A stretch of 21,545 nucleotides of DNA from CAZUAQ01 sp964618455. Lineage in GTDB: Bacteria > Planctomycetota > Phycisphaerae > UBA1845 > PWPN01. This document shows, piece after piece, positions 7,292 through 15,419 of the stretch (positions are counted from its first letter, which is position 1; every line of letters begins with the position of its first letter). The notes beneath the pieces are model-generated. The model did not search any database. It saw nothing but the letters and a program-made list of their open reading frames with translations, and had not been told where the DNA came from. Location of the stretch: assembly GCA_964618455.1 (NCBI GenBank), contig CAZUAQ010000076.1:1-21545 (forward strand), given 5' to 3'. A program made the translations under genes and the position numbers.

Positions 7292-8170
7292 TTGAGTGAA
7301 CATCATGAATTGAAAATCGGCATTCCCAAGGGTTCGCTGACGGACTCGACCGTCGATTTGTTTCGCCGCGCGGGCTACACGATCAGTGTGCCGTCGCGCG
7401 GGTATTACCCGACGATCAACGATCCGGAACTCTCGGGCATCATGTTCCGCGCCCAGGAGATGAGCCGGTACGTCGAGGACGGAGTGGTCGATGTCGGACT
7501 GACGGGATATGACTGGATTCGCGAGAACGGCAGCGACGTGGTCGAGATCTGTGAACTCGTCTATTCCAAAGTGACGAGCCGCCCGGCACGATGGGTACTG
7601 GCGGTGCCGAATGAATCGGACGTCCAGAAGCCGGAGGATCTCGAGGGGGGGATCGTGGCGACGGAACTGTCGAACACCACGCGCGAGTATTTCGCGAAGA
7701 AAGGCATCAACGTCCGTATCGAGTTCAGCTGGGGGGCGACCGAGGTCAAGGCGCGGCTGGTGCAGGCGATCGTGGACGTGACCGAGACCGGCTCATCGCT
7801 GAGAGCCAACAATCTGCGGGTGATCGACGAGTTGCTGACGTCGACGCCGCGGCTGGTTGCCAACAAGGACGCCTATGACGACCCCTGGAAGCGTGAAAAG
7901 ATCGACGACATCGCCCTGCTGCTTCGCGGCGCCATCGAAGCCAAGGCGAAAGTCGGACTCAAGCTGAACGCCCCGAAATCCGCGCTGCCGGCGGTGCTCG
8001 ACCTGCTCCCATCCGAGCGTTCACCGACGATCTCGTCCCTGGCGGATGACAACTACGTCGCCATCGAAGTGATCCTGGAGACCGCCGTCGAGCGACAGAT
8101 CGTGCCTCAGCTACAAAAGGCCGGCGCCTCGGGAATCATCGTTTACCCGCTGAACAAGGTCATCCCCTAA
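7292..8170 (+). CDS. hisG: ATP phosphoribosyltransferase, long form (HisG-L)
   Basis: HisG catalyses the first step of histidine biosynthesis, joining ATP and PRPP to give phosphoribosyl-ATP. The 292-residue length and C-terminal ACT-like domain (about 215-292, from AKAKVGLKLNAPKSAL to IIVYPLNKVIP) mark the long, HisZ-independent form that is feedback-inhibited by histidine. Visible landmarks are the N-terminal IGIPKGSL, the DVGLTGYDWI segment, and the PRPP-binding loop DVTETGSSLRANNL. The start is TTG 7292, eight bases after GGAGGAG (7277-7283). It lies 67 bases after the HhH-GPD gene and may be read from the same operon. No other histidine gene is in the window. Confidence 0.95.
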   Translation: MSEHHELKIGIPKGSLTDSTVDLFRRAGYTISVPSRGYYPTINDPELSGIMFRAQEMSRYVEDGVVDVGLTGYDWIRENGSDVVEICELVYSKVTSRPARWVLAVPNESDVQKPEDLEGGIVATELSNTTREYFAKKGINVRIEFSWGATEVKARLVQAIVDVTETGSSLRANNLRVIDELLTSTPRLVANKDAYDDPWKREKIDDIALLLRGAIEAKAKVGLKLNAPKSALPAVLDLLPSERSPTISSLADDNYVAIEVILETAVERQIVPQLQKAGASGIIVYPLNKVIP

Positions 8171-8182
8171 CACCTTCGCGAC

Positions 8183-8188
8183 TACAAT
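8183..8188 (+). promoter_or_regulatory. Putative -10 element (TACAAT) for the exported TPR gene
   Basis: CTACAAT lies 13 bases after the hisG stop and about 108 bases before the TPR gene start. It matches five of six bases of TATAAT. No good -35 is seen. The same heptamer stands before def and mqnE. Confidence 0.4.
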
Positions 8189-8206
8189 AGGTCATGCGAG
8201 CATATG

Positions 8207-8254
8207 GTACACGGTCGATCTCCACGCGAGCCGCGAGGGAGATGAACCGTGTAC
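8207..8254 (+). promoter_or_regulatory. Long leader hairpin before the exported TPR gene
   Basis: GTACACGGT (8207-8215) pairs exactly with ACCGTGTAC (8246-8254). After a 2x2 mismatch, ATCTCC (8218-8223) pairs with GGAGAT (8238-8243). The remaining loop can close again through CGCG (8225-8228) and CGCG (8232-8235). The structure begins about 12 bases after the expected transcription start and ends 41 bases before the ATG. No T-run follows, so it is not a terminator. Confidence 0.65.
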
Positions 8255-8295
8255 GCCCACACACGCGCCACTCGAGCTTGAAGAGGATCGTACTC

Positions 8296-11200
8296 ATGCC
8301 CACCACACCCGCGAACACGTTGAACAGGACTGCACCGGCGAGAAGACTCGGCCGTACCGCCGCGGGATGCGTTCCGTGGATCCTTGTGGCGGTGACGCTG
8401 CTGGCCGCACTCGGCCATTTCAACTCCGTTCATGCCGAGGAGGCTTCCTCCTCCGAGGGCCCATTCGGCACGTTGCCACTCCCCGCCGGCTATGACCAAG
8501 AGGACGCCACGCTGGCGCTGGATGAGATTCCCGGCGCGCCCGAACCTCCCGAGACGAACGAGGATTACGCTCCGCCCGAACTGCCTCGGCAGGCCCTGCG
8601 CCGCATGGAGGAAGCGCGGCGGCTGTTCTCCGAGCATCGCTTCTCGGAGACGATTCTCAAGCTCAACCAGGCCTTGCGTTACAACGCGGAAAACCTCGAA
8701 GCGCATCGCATGATGGCGGTCGCGAGCCTGATGTCCGGAGATCGGCGCGGCGCGAAGCAGTCGGCCGGGCGTGGGGTGGACCTGGTGAATCATGACCTGG
8801 TCTGCCAGTACGTGCTCGGCCGCGTGGCGGAACAGGAGCACAAGTCCGACCTCGCATTGAAACAGTACCGCTTGAGTCTTCTCTGCCCCGCCGGCGATAC
8901 CGACGATACCTACCGCACGTTGACCCATTACTACCTCGGCAGCCTGCTCTACGAGAAGGGCTACTACGCGGCGGCGGCGAGACAACTTGAAGCGTTCGAA
9001 CAGGGCGTTCGCGTGTTGGACAAGACCGCCGGGGGGAATGCGGAACTCGAAACCCTCATGAACACCCAGCGCGGTAACGCCGCCATGCGACAGGGTCGGG
9101 CATACGGCATCCTCGGCGAATATGCCAAGGCGGCGGAGGCGCTCGTGCTCGCCGCCGAATCCACGCCGCGCGATCTGGAGCTTCGGTCTGAAGCGATCCG
9201 TATGCTCGTCCGTGCTGATCGCATGGACGAGGCGGAGCGGCATGCGGCTGAGCTCGTCGCCGATTCCGCCGGGAATGCCGACGCCCTGCAGTTGTTCATG
9301 GCGGTCCACGAACGATCCGGGCAAACCGAGCAGGGACTGGATGCCATCCGCGACATGCTCGACGAGCATCCGGAGCGCACCGAGTTGTGGCTTGTCTACG
9401 CGGACGGGCTGATCGCCCAGGAACGCTATGACGAAGCGATCACGGCCATGAGCGATCTCCTCGAGCGCGAATCAGACCTGACGGTGGTGCGCTGGAAGCT
9501 GATTGCCCTGCAACGCCAACGCGAGCACTGGTCGGCCTGGCTGAACGCCCTCGCCGAGGAGATCGCGCTCCACCCGCCGTCATACGAAAAGGCGGTCCTG
9601 GAAATCACCCAGGCCCCGACAGAAGCACGATCACGCATCGTGAGGGAAGCGGTGAAGGCGGGTCCCGATGCGGACTGGTTCACACCGATCAAGCAGCCGG
9701 CGCGTGACCGCGCGGCGCAGCTCTGCCTGCTGGGTGATCTGGCGGAATCGCTGGATCAGGCGAAGCAGGCGAAGGACTTCTACCTAGCGTCGATCGACGC
9801 GGATGCCGGCTTCTATCCGCCAGCCGTCGGTGCGACGAAGATGCATTTGCGCCGGACACTGTGGAAGGAAGGCATTGCCATGGCGGAGAAGGTGACGCTG
9901 GAAGCGCCTTCCGCTCACCTCGAACGCGTATTGGGGCAATGTTACGACGGCCTGGACCAGCGCGATGACGCGACACTGCATTATGCGAAGGCGATCGACA
10001 TCGATCCGAAGGATGTGATGGCGCGTATCCTGCTGGCCGAAATGCACGCGCGATACAACGACATGACCAATTCGAACCGCGTGTATGAGGAAGCGCTCGA
10101 GGTGGATCGCCACAACCTTCGCATCATGGAGGGCCTGATCCGCAATCACTTCCGGACGTTCGCAATTCAGTTCGCCAAGACGGAGAAGGAACGCGCCCGG
10201 ATCGCGGAACTGGCCCATCGCATGCGGTCGGTCGCGCCGGAAGCGCCGGAAACGCTTCGGACCTGGGCACTGATCGAACTGGTCGGTAAGCCTGAACAAT
10301 ACGTCGATACCTTGAAGGAACTGATCAAGCGTTGGCCCGATGATCTTCGCACGCTCCAGGATCTGGCCATGGCGCAATACACGCTGGAGCAGTGGGATGA
10401 GGCTTTCACCACCCTGCAGAGCATGATCGAGCGCGATCCGTATCACGCCGCCGCCCATGAAATGCTGTCGGAGGTCTTGCGCCGCCGGCTCGCCTACGCC
10501 GAGGCACTCGTCCAGTACGAGCGGATGATGGAGATGCACCCCAATCGTGAAGCGTGGCTCATGGATTACGCCGAGTTGCTCATGCTCACCTTGAAAGAGG
10601 GCGAGGCCGCCCGGCAGTACGAGCACCTGCTCACGCTGGATGCCTCGCAGCGCCGGCATCTGCATTACAAGACGGAGCTGATGAAGGCTTACCGCCGAAG
10701 CGGCCAGGCTGACAAGGGCGCCGAGCGCGCGAAGGCGTGGATCGCGGAGGCGGAGGTCGGCCATCTCCCGCTGTACCGCTGGTTCCTCCTGACGATTGAC
10801 CTGGAGAAGAAGGACCTCGACGGCTATCTCGCGCGCTGCGAGGAGTGGCTCGAGGAGAATCCGAACGATGAGCAACTTCGGGGCTGGTACCTGGGCGTGG
10901 ATCGCCGCGCGGTGATCAATCGCACGTTCTTCGACACGTTTTCTCAGGCCTGCGGGCTGATCGCCGCGGAGCGCGACGAGGAAGCGATCGCACTGGCATT
11001 GCAGTGGTATGCGGAATCCGGCAAAGACGAACCGTACGCCCGTTGGATCACGGAAGTTTTCGCCGAGACGGGACGCCATGACGACAGCATTGCCTGGGCA
11101 CGATCGCAGGAGGCCTCGGCGGAGCATCCGCTGGGCCGCGTGTGGGCGATGCAGACCCTGCGCACCCTGCACAACCGGGCCGGCCTCTTTGCGGAGTCCA

Positions 11201-11973
11201 TTTCCATCCTCGAGGATATGATCAAGGTGTCGTCGCAGATCGATGAGGAAAACCTGAACATCGACGAAGTGATCTTCATCTGGCGGCGCGAACTGGGAAT
11301 GCTTCTCAGCCAGGCGGGCAAACGGGAAGAAGCCGTCACGCTGCTCGAACGCCTGCTGTACGATGCGTCGCGGCGGAAGGATGATAACCGCGACCGACGG
11401 GTGGTCGACGCGCTTCAGGCACTGGCACTGGTGCTTCAGGAGCAGGGGCGAGCGGCGGAGGCGATCGAGCACATGCGCAAGGCCCAGGCGCTCATGCCGG
11501 ATGACATCGGCTTGTACAACGACCTCGGCTACACCATGGCGGACCACGGCATGCACCTCGACGAGGCGGAAGCGATGATCCGCAAGGCGGTCTCGGCGCG
11601 CCCCCAACTGCCCGCCTACATGGACAGCCTCGGCTGGGTACTCTACAAGAAAGAAGATTTTACAGGGGCGAAGCTCTGGCTGGAGCGCGCGGCGGCCATG
11701 CCGGACGGATTGGACCCGGTGATCTTCGACCATCTTGGCGACGTGTATTGGCGTCTGAACGACCCGGAGCAGGCGGTAAAATACTGGAAGCGGGCCCAGG
11801 CCCTGCACGACCGGCGCGTGGCGGAGGGCCTTCAGGTCAGGGACGAGGAGCTGATGGAGCTCCTCGATGACAAGCAGGACGCGGCGGCGGCGGGTGGCGC
11901 GCCGGAGATTGCTCCCGTGGGCGAACACGGCATGAAAGAGGTGTCGGCCGCCCCGGAGGAATCGGCTCCCTGA
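8296..11973 (+). CDS. Large exported tetratricopeptide-repeat protein
   Basis: This is a 1225-residue protein with an N-terminal signal peptide. A basic stretch is followed by a hydrophobic core (about 24-40) and a likely cleavage site after VHA47. From about residue 90 to the end it is built mainly of TPR-like helix pairs. Near the C terminus, GLYNDLGYTMADHG, YMDSLGWVLYKKEDFTGAK and DHLGDVYWRLNDPEQAVKYW form textbook repeats of the kind seen in periplasmic TPR proteins. No enzyme domain is recognised. Start ATG 8296 has AGAGGA (8282-8287) upstream; the longer frame from 8194 would read through the leader hairpin. It probably acts as a protein-protein scaffold in the periplasm or outer envelope. 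The sequence does not show its partners. Confidence 0.85.
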   Translation: MPTTPANTLNRTAPARRLGRTAAGCVPWILVAVTLLAALGHFNSVHAEEASSSEGPFGTLPLPAGYDQEDATLALDEIPGAPEPPETNEDYAPPELPRQALRRMEEARRLFSEHRFSETILKLNQALRYNAENLEAHRMMAVASLMSGDRRGAKQSAGRGVDLVNHDLVCQYVLGRVAEQEHKSDLALKQYRLSLLCPAGDTDDTYRTLTHYYLGSLLYEKGYYAAAARQLEAFEQGVRVLDKTAGGNAELETLMNTQRGNAAMRQGRAYGILGEYAKAAEALVLAAESTPRDLELRSEAIRMLVRADRMDEAERHAAELVADSAGNADALQLFMAVHERSGQTEQGLDAIRDMLDEHPERTELWLVYADGLIAQERYDEAITAMSDLLERESDLTVVRWKLIALQRQREHWSAWLNALAEEIALHPPSYEKAVLEITQAPTEARSRIVREAVKAGPDADWFTPIKQPARDRAAQLCLLGDLAESLDQAKQAKDFYLASIDADAGFYPPAVGATKMHLRRTLWKEGIAMAEKVTLEAPSAHLERVLGQCYDGLDQRDDATLHYAKAIDIDPKDVMARILLAEMHARYNDMTNSNRVYEEALEVDRHNLRIMEGLIRNHFRTFAIQFAKTEKERARIAELAHRMRSVAPEAPETLRTWALIELVGKPEQYVDTLKELIKRWPDDLRTLQDLAMAQYTLEQWDEAFTTLQSMIERDPYHAAAHEMLSEVLRRRLAYAEALVQYERMMEMHPNREAWLMDYAELLMLTLKEGEAARQYEHLLTLDASQRRHLHYKTELMKAYRRSGQADKGAERAKAWIAEAEVGHLPLYRWFLLTIDLEKKDLDGYLARCEEWLEENPNDEQLRGWYLGVDRRAVINRTFFDTFSQACGLIAAERDEEAIALALQWYAESGKDEPYARWITEVFAETGRHDDSIAWARSQEASAEHPLGRVWAMQTLRTLHNRAGLFAESISILEDMIKVSSQIDEENLNIDEVIFIWRRELGMLLSQAGKREEAVTLLERLLYDASRRKDDNRDRRVVDALQALALVLQEQGRAAEAIEHMRKAQALMPDDIGLYNDLGYTMADHGMHLDEAEAMIRKAVSARPQLPAYMDSLGWVLYKKEDFTGAKLWLERAAAMPDGLDPVIFDHLGDVYWRLNDPEQAVKYWKRAQALHDRRVAEGLQVRDEELMELLDDKQDAAAAGGAPEIAPVGEHGMKEVSAAPEESAP

Positions 11974-12023
11974 GGCGGGTTCGACGCCGGATGCGCCCCT
12001 GGCAACGGACGCCCCCGGGATGG

Positions 12024-12029
12024 TATGCT
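12024..12029 (+). promoter_or_regulatory. Putative extended -10 element for yebC
   Basis: TGGTATGCT (12021-12029) fits the TGn-TATnnT extended -10 pattern, 66 bases before the yebC ATG. The -35 region is poor. A short inverted repeat (ATGCT/AGCAT, 12025-12038) overlaps it, so it may be a chance match. Confidence 0.3.
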
Positions 12030-12050
12030 GAGTAGCATCGAAGAATGCAA

Positions 12051-12074
12051 GCTGGAGCCGTCGGGCGGCTCAGC
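12051..12074 (+). promoter_or_regulatory. Hairpin in the yebC leader
   Basis: GAGCCG (12055-12060) pairs with CGGCTC (12066-12071) around TCGGG. GCT/AGC extends the stem past one bulged G, giving nine pairs. It ends 21 bases before the ATG and leaves the AGGAG site (12083-12087) free. Confidence 0.45.
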
Positions 12075-12095
12075 GCGAGATCAGGAGTGACGTTC

Positions 12096-12845
12096 ATGGC
12101 CGGGCATTCCCATTGGGCACGGATCAAGCGGAAGAAAGGGGTCACCGACGCACGTCGGGGCCGCCTGTGGAGCAAGCTCTCGCGGGCGATCATCGTGGCG
12201 GCGAAAACCGGCGGCGGCGATCCGCGCGAAAACCTGTCGCTTCGCTACGCCATCGACAAGGCCAAAGAAGCGAACATGCCCAAGGACACGATCGAGAATG
12301 CCATCAAGAAGGGCACAGGTGGCGGTGCGGACATTGAATACGTCACGATCTATTACGAAGGTTACGCCGCCGGCGGCGTGGCCATGCTCTGCGAGGCGCT
12401 GACCGACAACCGCAACCGTACCGCCCCGGAAGTCACCAAGATTTTCCAGAAGCACGGCGGCAGCATCGGCGCCCCCGGCTGCGTGCAGTGGATGTTCTCC
12501 AGCAAGGGGCAGATCACCGTGGACGCCGACGCGGCGGACGAAGACAGGATCGCCGAGATCGCGCTGGAAGGCGGCGCGGACGATTACGAACTTAGCAGCA
12601 ATGCCTGGGAGATCAGTTGCGAACCCGCAGCGTTCGAAGCGGTTCGTGAAGCTCTGGAATCGGCGGGCATCACCCCGCAGTCCGCGGAGATTTCCATGAT
12701 CCCCGCCAACACCATCACCGTCGATGCCGACACCGGGCGCAAGGTGCTCAATCTCATGGAATCCCTCGAAGATCACGACGACGTGCAGAACGTGTACGCC
12801 AACTTCGAAATCCCCGAGGACATCATGGCGGCCATGGAGGATTGA
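12096..12845 (+). CDS. yebC: YebC/PmpR family protein
   Basis: This 249-residue member of the YebC/TACO1 family is identified by the N-terminal MAGHSHWARIKRKKGVTDARR followed by NMPKDTIENAIKKGTGG, YYEGYAAGGVA and the TDNRNRTAPEV segment. Family members were first described as DNA-binding regulators; more recent work ties them to translation, helping ribosomes through difficult stretches. The sequence alone does not decide between these. Start ATG 12096 has AGGAG (12083-12087) eight bases upstream and matches the conserved family N terminus; the frame extends back to 12045 without homology. It converges with the methyltransferase gene on the other strand, 52 bases away, with no clear terminator between. 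Confidence 0.95.
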   Translation: MAGHSHWARIKRKKGVTDARRGRLWSKLSRAIIVAAKTGGGDPRENLSLRYAIDKAKEANMPKDTIENAIKKGTGGGADIEYVTIYYEGYAAGGVAMLCEALTDNRNRTAPEVTKIFQKHGGSIGAPGCVQWMFSSKGQITVDADAADEDRIAEIALEGGADDYELSSNAWEISCEPAAFEAVREALESAGITPQSAEISMIPANTITVDADTGRKVLNLMESLEDHDDVQNVYANFEIPEDIMAAMED

Positions 12846-12897
12846 GCCGCCTTCAGCCATCCCGTTTTGGTATCTTCGCTTCAGCTAATCTTGTTGC

Positions 12898-13461
12898 TCA
12901 CTGTGCCAGCCTCGCGAGGAACTCGACGTTGCCTTTCCGGCCGGTGATGGGCGACTCGATCATGCTCTCGATGCGCAGGCCGAGGGACGTGATGCGGTCG
13001 CGCACGGAGCTGAGCAGCGCCCGGGCGCGGACGGGGTCGAGGACGCCGTTCTCGAGCTCGGACTTCTCCGCCTCGTAATGCGGCTTGATGAGCGTGACGA
13101 TCGCGCCGTCGGGGGCGAGCAGCTTCATGGCGTTGGGCAGGATGCGATGCTGCGGCGTCCAGCCGACGTCGATGGCGATCAGCGATGCCGGCTCGGGCAG
13201 CGTGACGTGCATAGCGTTGGTTCGCTCATGCACGACGACGCGCTCGTCCTTGCGGATCTTCCACGCCAGCACGCCGTAACCGGTATCCACCGCGTAGACG
13301 CGAGCCGCGCCGCGCTGCAACAGGCAGTCGGTGAAGCCGCCGACGTTGCTACCGAGATCCGCGCACACCCGCCCCGCCGGGTCGATGCCGAAAGCATCCA
13401 GCGCCGCCGCCAGCTTCAGACCGCTGCGACTCACATACGCGAGTTCATCAAAATCGGACAT
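12898..13461 (-). CDS. TlyA/FtsJ-like RNA 2'-O-methyltransferase lacking the S4 domain
   Basis: This 187-residue protein matches the catalytic half of TlyA (hemolysin A-type rRNA methyltransferase). It shows YVSRSGLKL (9-17), the SAM-binding motif CADLGSNVGGFTDCLLQRGA (33-52), YAVDTGYGVLAWK, AIDVG, LIKPHYEA and SPITGRKGNVEFL. The FtsJ catalytic tetrad K-D-K-E appears complete (K16, D98, K126, E180). TlyA normally has about 60 N-terminal residues forming an S4 RNA-binding domain; none is visible. Start ATG 13461 is chosen although its Shine-Dalgarno is weak, because the longer frame to 13569 would run through the rpsT terminator. The expected substrate is rRNA; a regulatory or other RNA target is possible. 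It lies downstream of rpsT on the same strand. Confidence 0.85.
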   Translation of the reverse strand: MSDFDELAYVSRSGLKLAAALDAFGIDPAGRVCADLGSNVGGFTDCLLQRGAARVYAVDTGYGVLAWKIRKDERVVVHERTNAMHVTLPEPASLIAIDVGWTPQHRILPNAMKLLAPDGAIVTLIKPHYEAEKSELENGVLDPVRARALLSSVRDRITSLGLRIESMIESPITGRKGNVEFLARLAQ

Positions 13462-13505
13462 GAGGCGATCCGCCTGCTTCAGGACCGCGCCGAAGTCGGC
13501 GCATG

Positions 13506-13542
13506 AAAAACGGGCGAGCTCACTCGATCGTGAACCGCCCGT
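13506..13542 (-). terminator. Rho-independent terminator after rpsT
   Basis: Read on the minus strand, ACGGGCG (13542-13536) pairs with CGCCCGT (13516-13510). An inner TCAC/GTGA stem (13533-13530 with 13523-13520) adds to it. T residues follow to 13506. It lies between the rpsT stop and the methyltransferase start. Confidence 0.75.
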
Positions 13543-13620
13543 GAAATCTCTTCGCGACCCCCATCGCAACCAGCCTGGTAAGCATTGGCAGGACGGGGTC
13601 GAACGGTATCCAGACCTGGT

Positions 13621-13899
13621 TCAGGAAGCGGACTTGGCCAGCATGGCGTTGTAGCGCTTCTGGAGCCTCGACTTGCGCCGGCTGGCGGTGTTCTTGTGCA
13701 TGGTCGAGGTCGACGCCACCTTGTCCAGCTTCCGGATGGCGGCCTTGAGCGTCTCGGCGGCCTTGGGCTGGTCCTTGGCCTCGACGGCTTCGTCGAAGGC
13801 GCGAAAGCTGAGCTTCAGTTGCAGCTTGCGGCCACGGTTCTGGGCGCGGCGCGCTTCGTTCTGACGAATTCTCTTCTTGGCGGACAATGAGTGAGCCAC
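13621..13899 (-). CDS. rpsT: 30S ribosomal protein S20
   Basis: S20 is a primary 16S rRNA-binding protein of the small subunit. The 92-residue, strongly basic product reads MAHSLSAKKRIRQNEARRAQ at the start and contains KLDKVASTSTMHKNTASRRKSRL, which is typical of the family, and ends LAKSAS. It starts with GTG at 13899, with GGGAG (13913-13909) nine bases upstream. A good terminator follows it on the same strand. A 478-residue TPR gene lies 83 bases upstream. Length and composition are normal. Confidence 0.96.
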   Translation of the reverse strand: MAHSLSAKKRIRQNEARRAQNRGRKLQLKLSFRAFDEAVEAKDQPKAAETLKAAIRKLDKVASTSTMHKNTASRRKSRLQKRYNAMLAKSAS

Positions 13900-13982
13900 G
13901 AGCGATTTCTCCCACAGAGGAAAAAAACAGGATCCCCGTCCCTCAGGCCTGGCAAGCAGCGCTGTAAGTCATGTCGCCGCAA

Positions 13983-15419
13983 TCACTTCTGCGCCCGGAG
14001 GTCGTCGATCCGTTTGCGAACGTCTCGAAAATTGTAGTCCCATTGTATGATCTGGCCGTAGGTTTTCAAGGCCTCGTCGATGTGCTCCTCGGCCTCCTGG
14101 GACCGGGCCAGCCAGTAGTGGGCTTCCTTGCCCAGGTCGTCATCGGGAATCTCGTGGCTCTTGATGGCGTCGAGGAAGGTGTCGGCCGCCTGGGAATGGT
14201 AGCCCTTGCGGTAGAAACTCCGGCCGAGGTAGATCGAGCACTGGACGCGAGTCTTCGGGTCACTCCGGGCTTCCTGGAGAACCGGGATCGCATCGTCGTA
14301 CCGGCCCGCCTTGAAAAGCGTCATCCCGTAGAGGTACCTGACGCGCATGTCGGTGGGGTACTTCTCCGCCCGTTCCTTGTACACGCCGAGCTCGAAACGC
14401 AGCAAGGTCTTGGTCGCTTCGAGCTTGGCGTCGCGATCGGTCTCCTGGCGTTCCTTCCGGCGGAGCTGCTTGATGCGGACCTCGTCGGCCCGGCGCTTGT
14501 GGTCGTAGTCCTTGGTCTCCTCGTAGGCCTTCTGGAGCACCTTGATGGCGGTGTTCTCGTACTTCTCCTCTTCGCGGCGTACCAGGAGCGTCACCAGCTC
14601 ATTGATGGTCGGCTTGTGCGTCGGATTTTCCTTGTAACGCCGCTTGGCCATGTCGATCATCTCACCGAGACGATCGTCGCTGGTGACCATGCGATCTTTG
14701 TCGTGCAGTTCCCTCTGCGTGTCGGTGTCCCGCACGGAATCGGTAAAGGACTCGGCCGAGGAGTACTTCCCACGAAGGATGGTCAGCTTGCCCGCCACGT
14801 CGCGGTGGTCGGTGGAGATCTCCAGGTCGCCGGGCTTGATCTGATGGAGGATACGCAGGGCCTCGACCGCGCGCTCCAGCGCCATGATGGCAACGTTCGG
14901 GTTGATCTCCTGCTCGCGCTCCGCCACCTCCTCGTAGACCTCACGCAGGGTCTGCAGGCGGCCGAGGTTGGTCTTTGCTTCCTTGACGACGGCGTCCATG
15001 AAGATTTCGCCGATCCACATCACCGTCTTGTGGTAGCCGGCCTTGGCGGCGTTCTTGAACAGTGCTTCCATGTAGCCGATGTTCTGCGGATCCTTGGCGA
15101 GCAGGACTTCGGCATTGAGCATGGCCTTCCTGGCATCCTTGCCGGAGGTCTTGTACTTCATCTGATCGCCGAAGCCGACCTTGGCCTTGCCGCGGAACAG
15201 GGCGGCGGCGCGGCAGGGCATGTGCCCTTCCTCGACGGCTTCCGGCCAGTGCTCGAGTCCGCTGATGTACATCTGGATGGCGTAGTCGTAGTTCTTCTTG
15301 CTCGCCAGTTCCTGGCCACGCACGAAGCACTGCTTGGCTTTGGCGAGCTCGCCTTCGGTGAACTCGGGGGGTGCCCACGCTTCGGCGGTTTCGTTTTTGT
15401 CTTTGTCGCGTTTGCTCAT
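13983..15419 (-). CDS. Cytoplasmic TPR-repeat protein of unknown function
   Basis: This 478-residue protein has no signal peptide or membrane segment: it opens MSKRDKDKNETAEAW, which is hydrophilic. TPR-like helix pairs are visible near the N terminus (ELAKAKQCFVRGQELASKKNYDYAIQMY), and more clearly at the C terminus (VRYLYGMTLFKAGRYDDAIPVLQ, then CSIYLGRSFYRKGYHSQAADTFL, then AHYWLARSQEAEEHIDEALKTY). The middle (about 230-340) is a highly charged, probably helical region rich in Lys, Arg and Glu. No enzymatic motif is seen. Start ATG 15419 is the first good Met; the upstream site is a G-run rather than a clear Shine-Dalgarno. It sits just before rpsT on the same strand and diverges from def, so a link to translation is possible but unproven. 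Confidence 0.8.
   Translation of the reverse strand: MSKRDKDKNETAEAWAPPEFTEGELAKAKQCFVRGQELASKKNYDYAIQMYISGLEHWPEAVEEGHMPCRAAALFRGKAKVGFGDQMKYKTSGKDARKAMLNAEVLLAKDPQNIGYMEALFKNAAKAGYHKTVMWIGEIFMDAVVKEAKTNLGRLQTLREVYEEVAEREQEINPNVAIMALERAVEALRILHQIKPGDLEISTDHRDVAGKLTILRGKYSSAESFTDSVRDTDTQRELHDKDRMVTSDDRLGEMIDMAKRRYKENPTHKPTINELVTLLVRREEEKYENTAIKVLQKAYEETKDYDHKRRADEVRIKQLRRKERQETDRDAKLEATKTLLRFELGVYKERAEKYPTDMRVRYLYGMTLFKAGRYDDAIPVLQEARSDPKTRVQCSIYLGRSFYRKGYHSQAADTFLDAIKSHEIPDDDLGKEAHYWLARSQEAEEHIDEALKTYGQIIQWDYNFRDVRKRIDDLRAQK

Noticed and set aside
8207..8254. CIRCE or a known riboswitch
   Set aside because: The arm sequence does not match the CIRCE consensus, and I do not recognise the conserved core of any riboswitch class.
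9784..11928. Open frame of 714 codons on the minus strand opposite the exported TPR gene
   Set aside because: It is a shadow of a GC-rich gene: the plus frame has a signal peptide and clear TPR repeats, while the minus frame is rich in Arg/His with no family resemblance.
13462..13569. N-terminal extension of the TlyA-like methyltransferase
   Set aside because: The extension crosses a strong minus-strand terminator and shows no S4 domain.
13921..13950. Terminator after the cytoplasmic TPR gene (seven Ts on the minus strand at 13927-13921)
   Set aside because: The only stem before the T-run is four pairs (CAGG/CCTG) with a 16-base loop, too weak to call.
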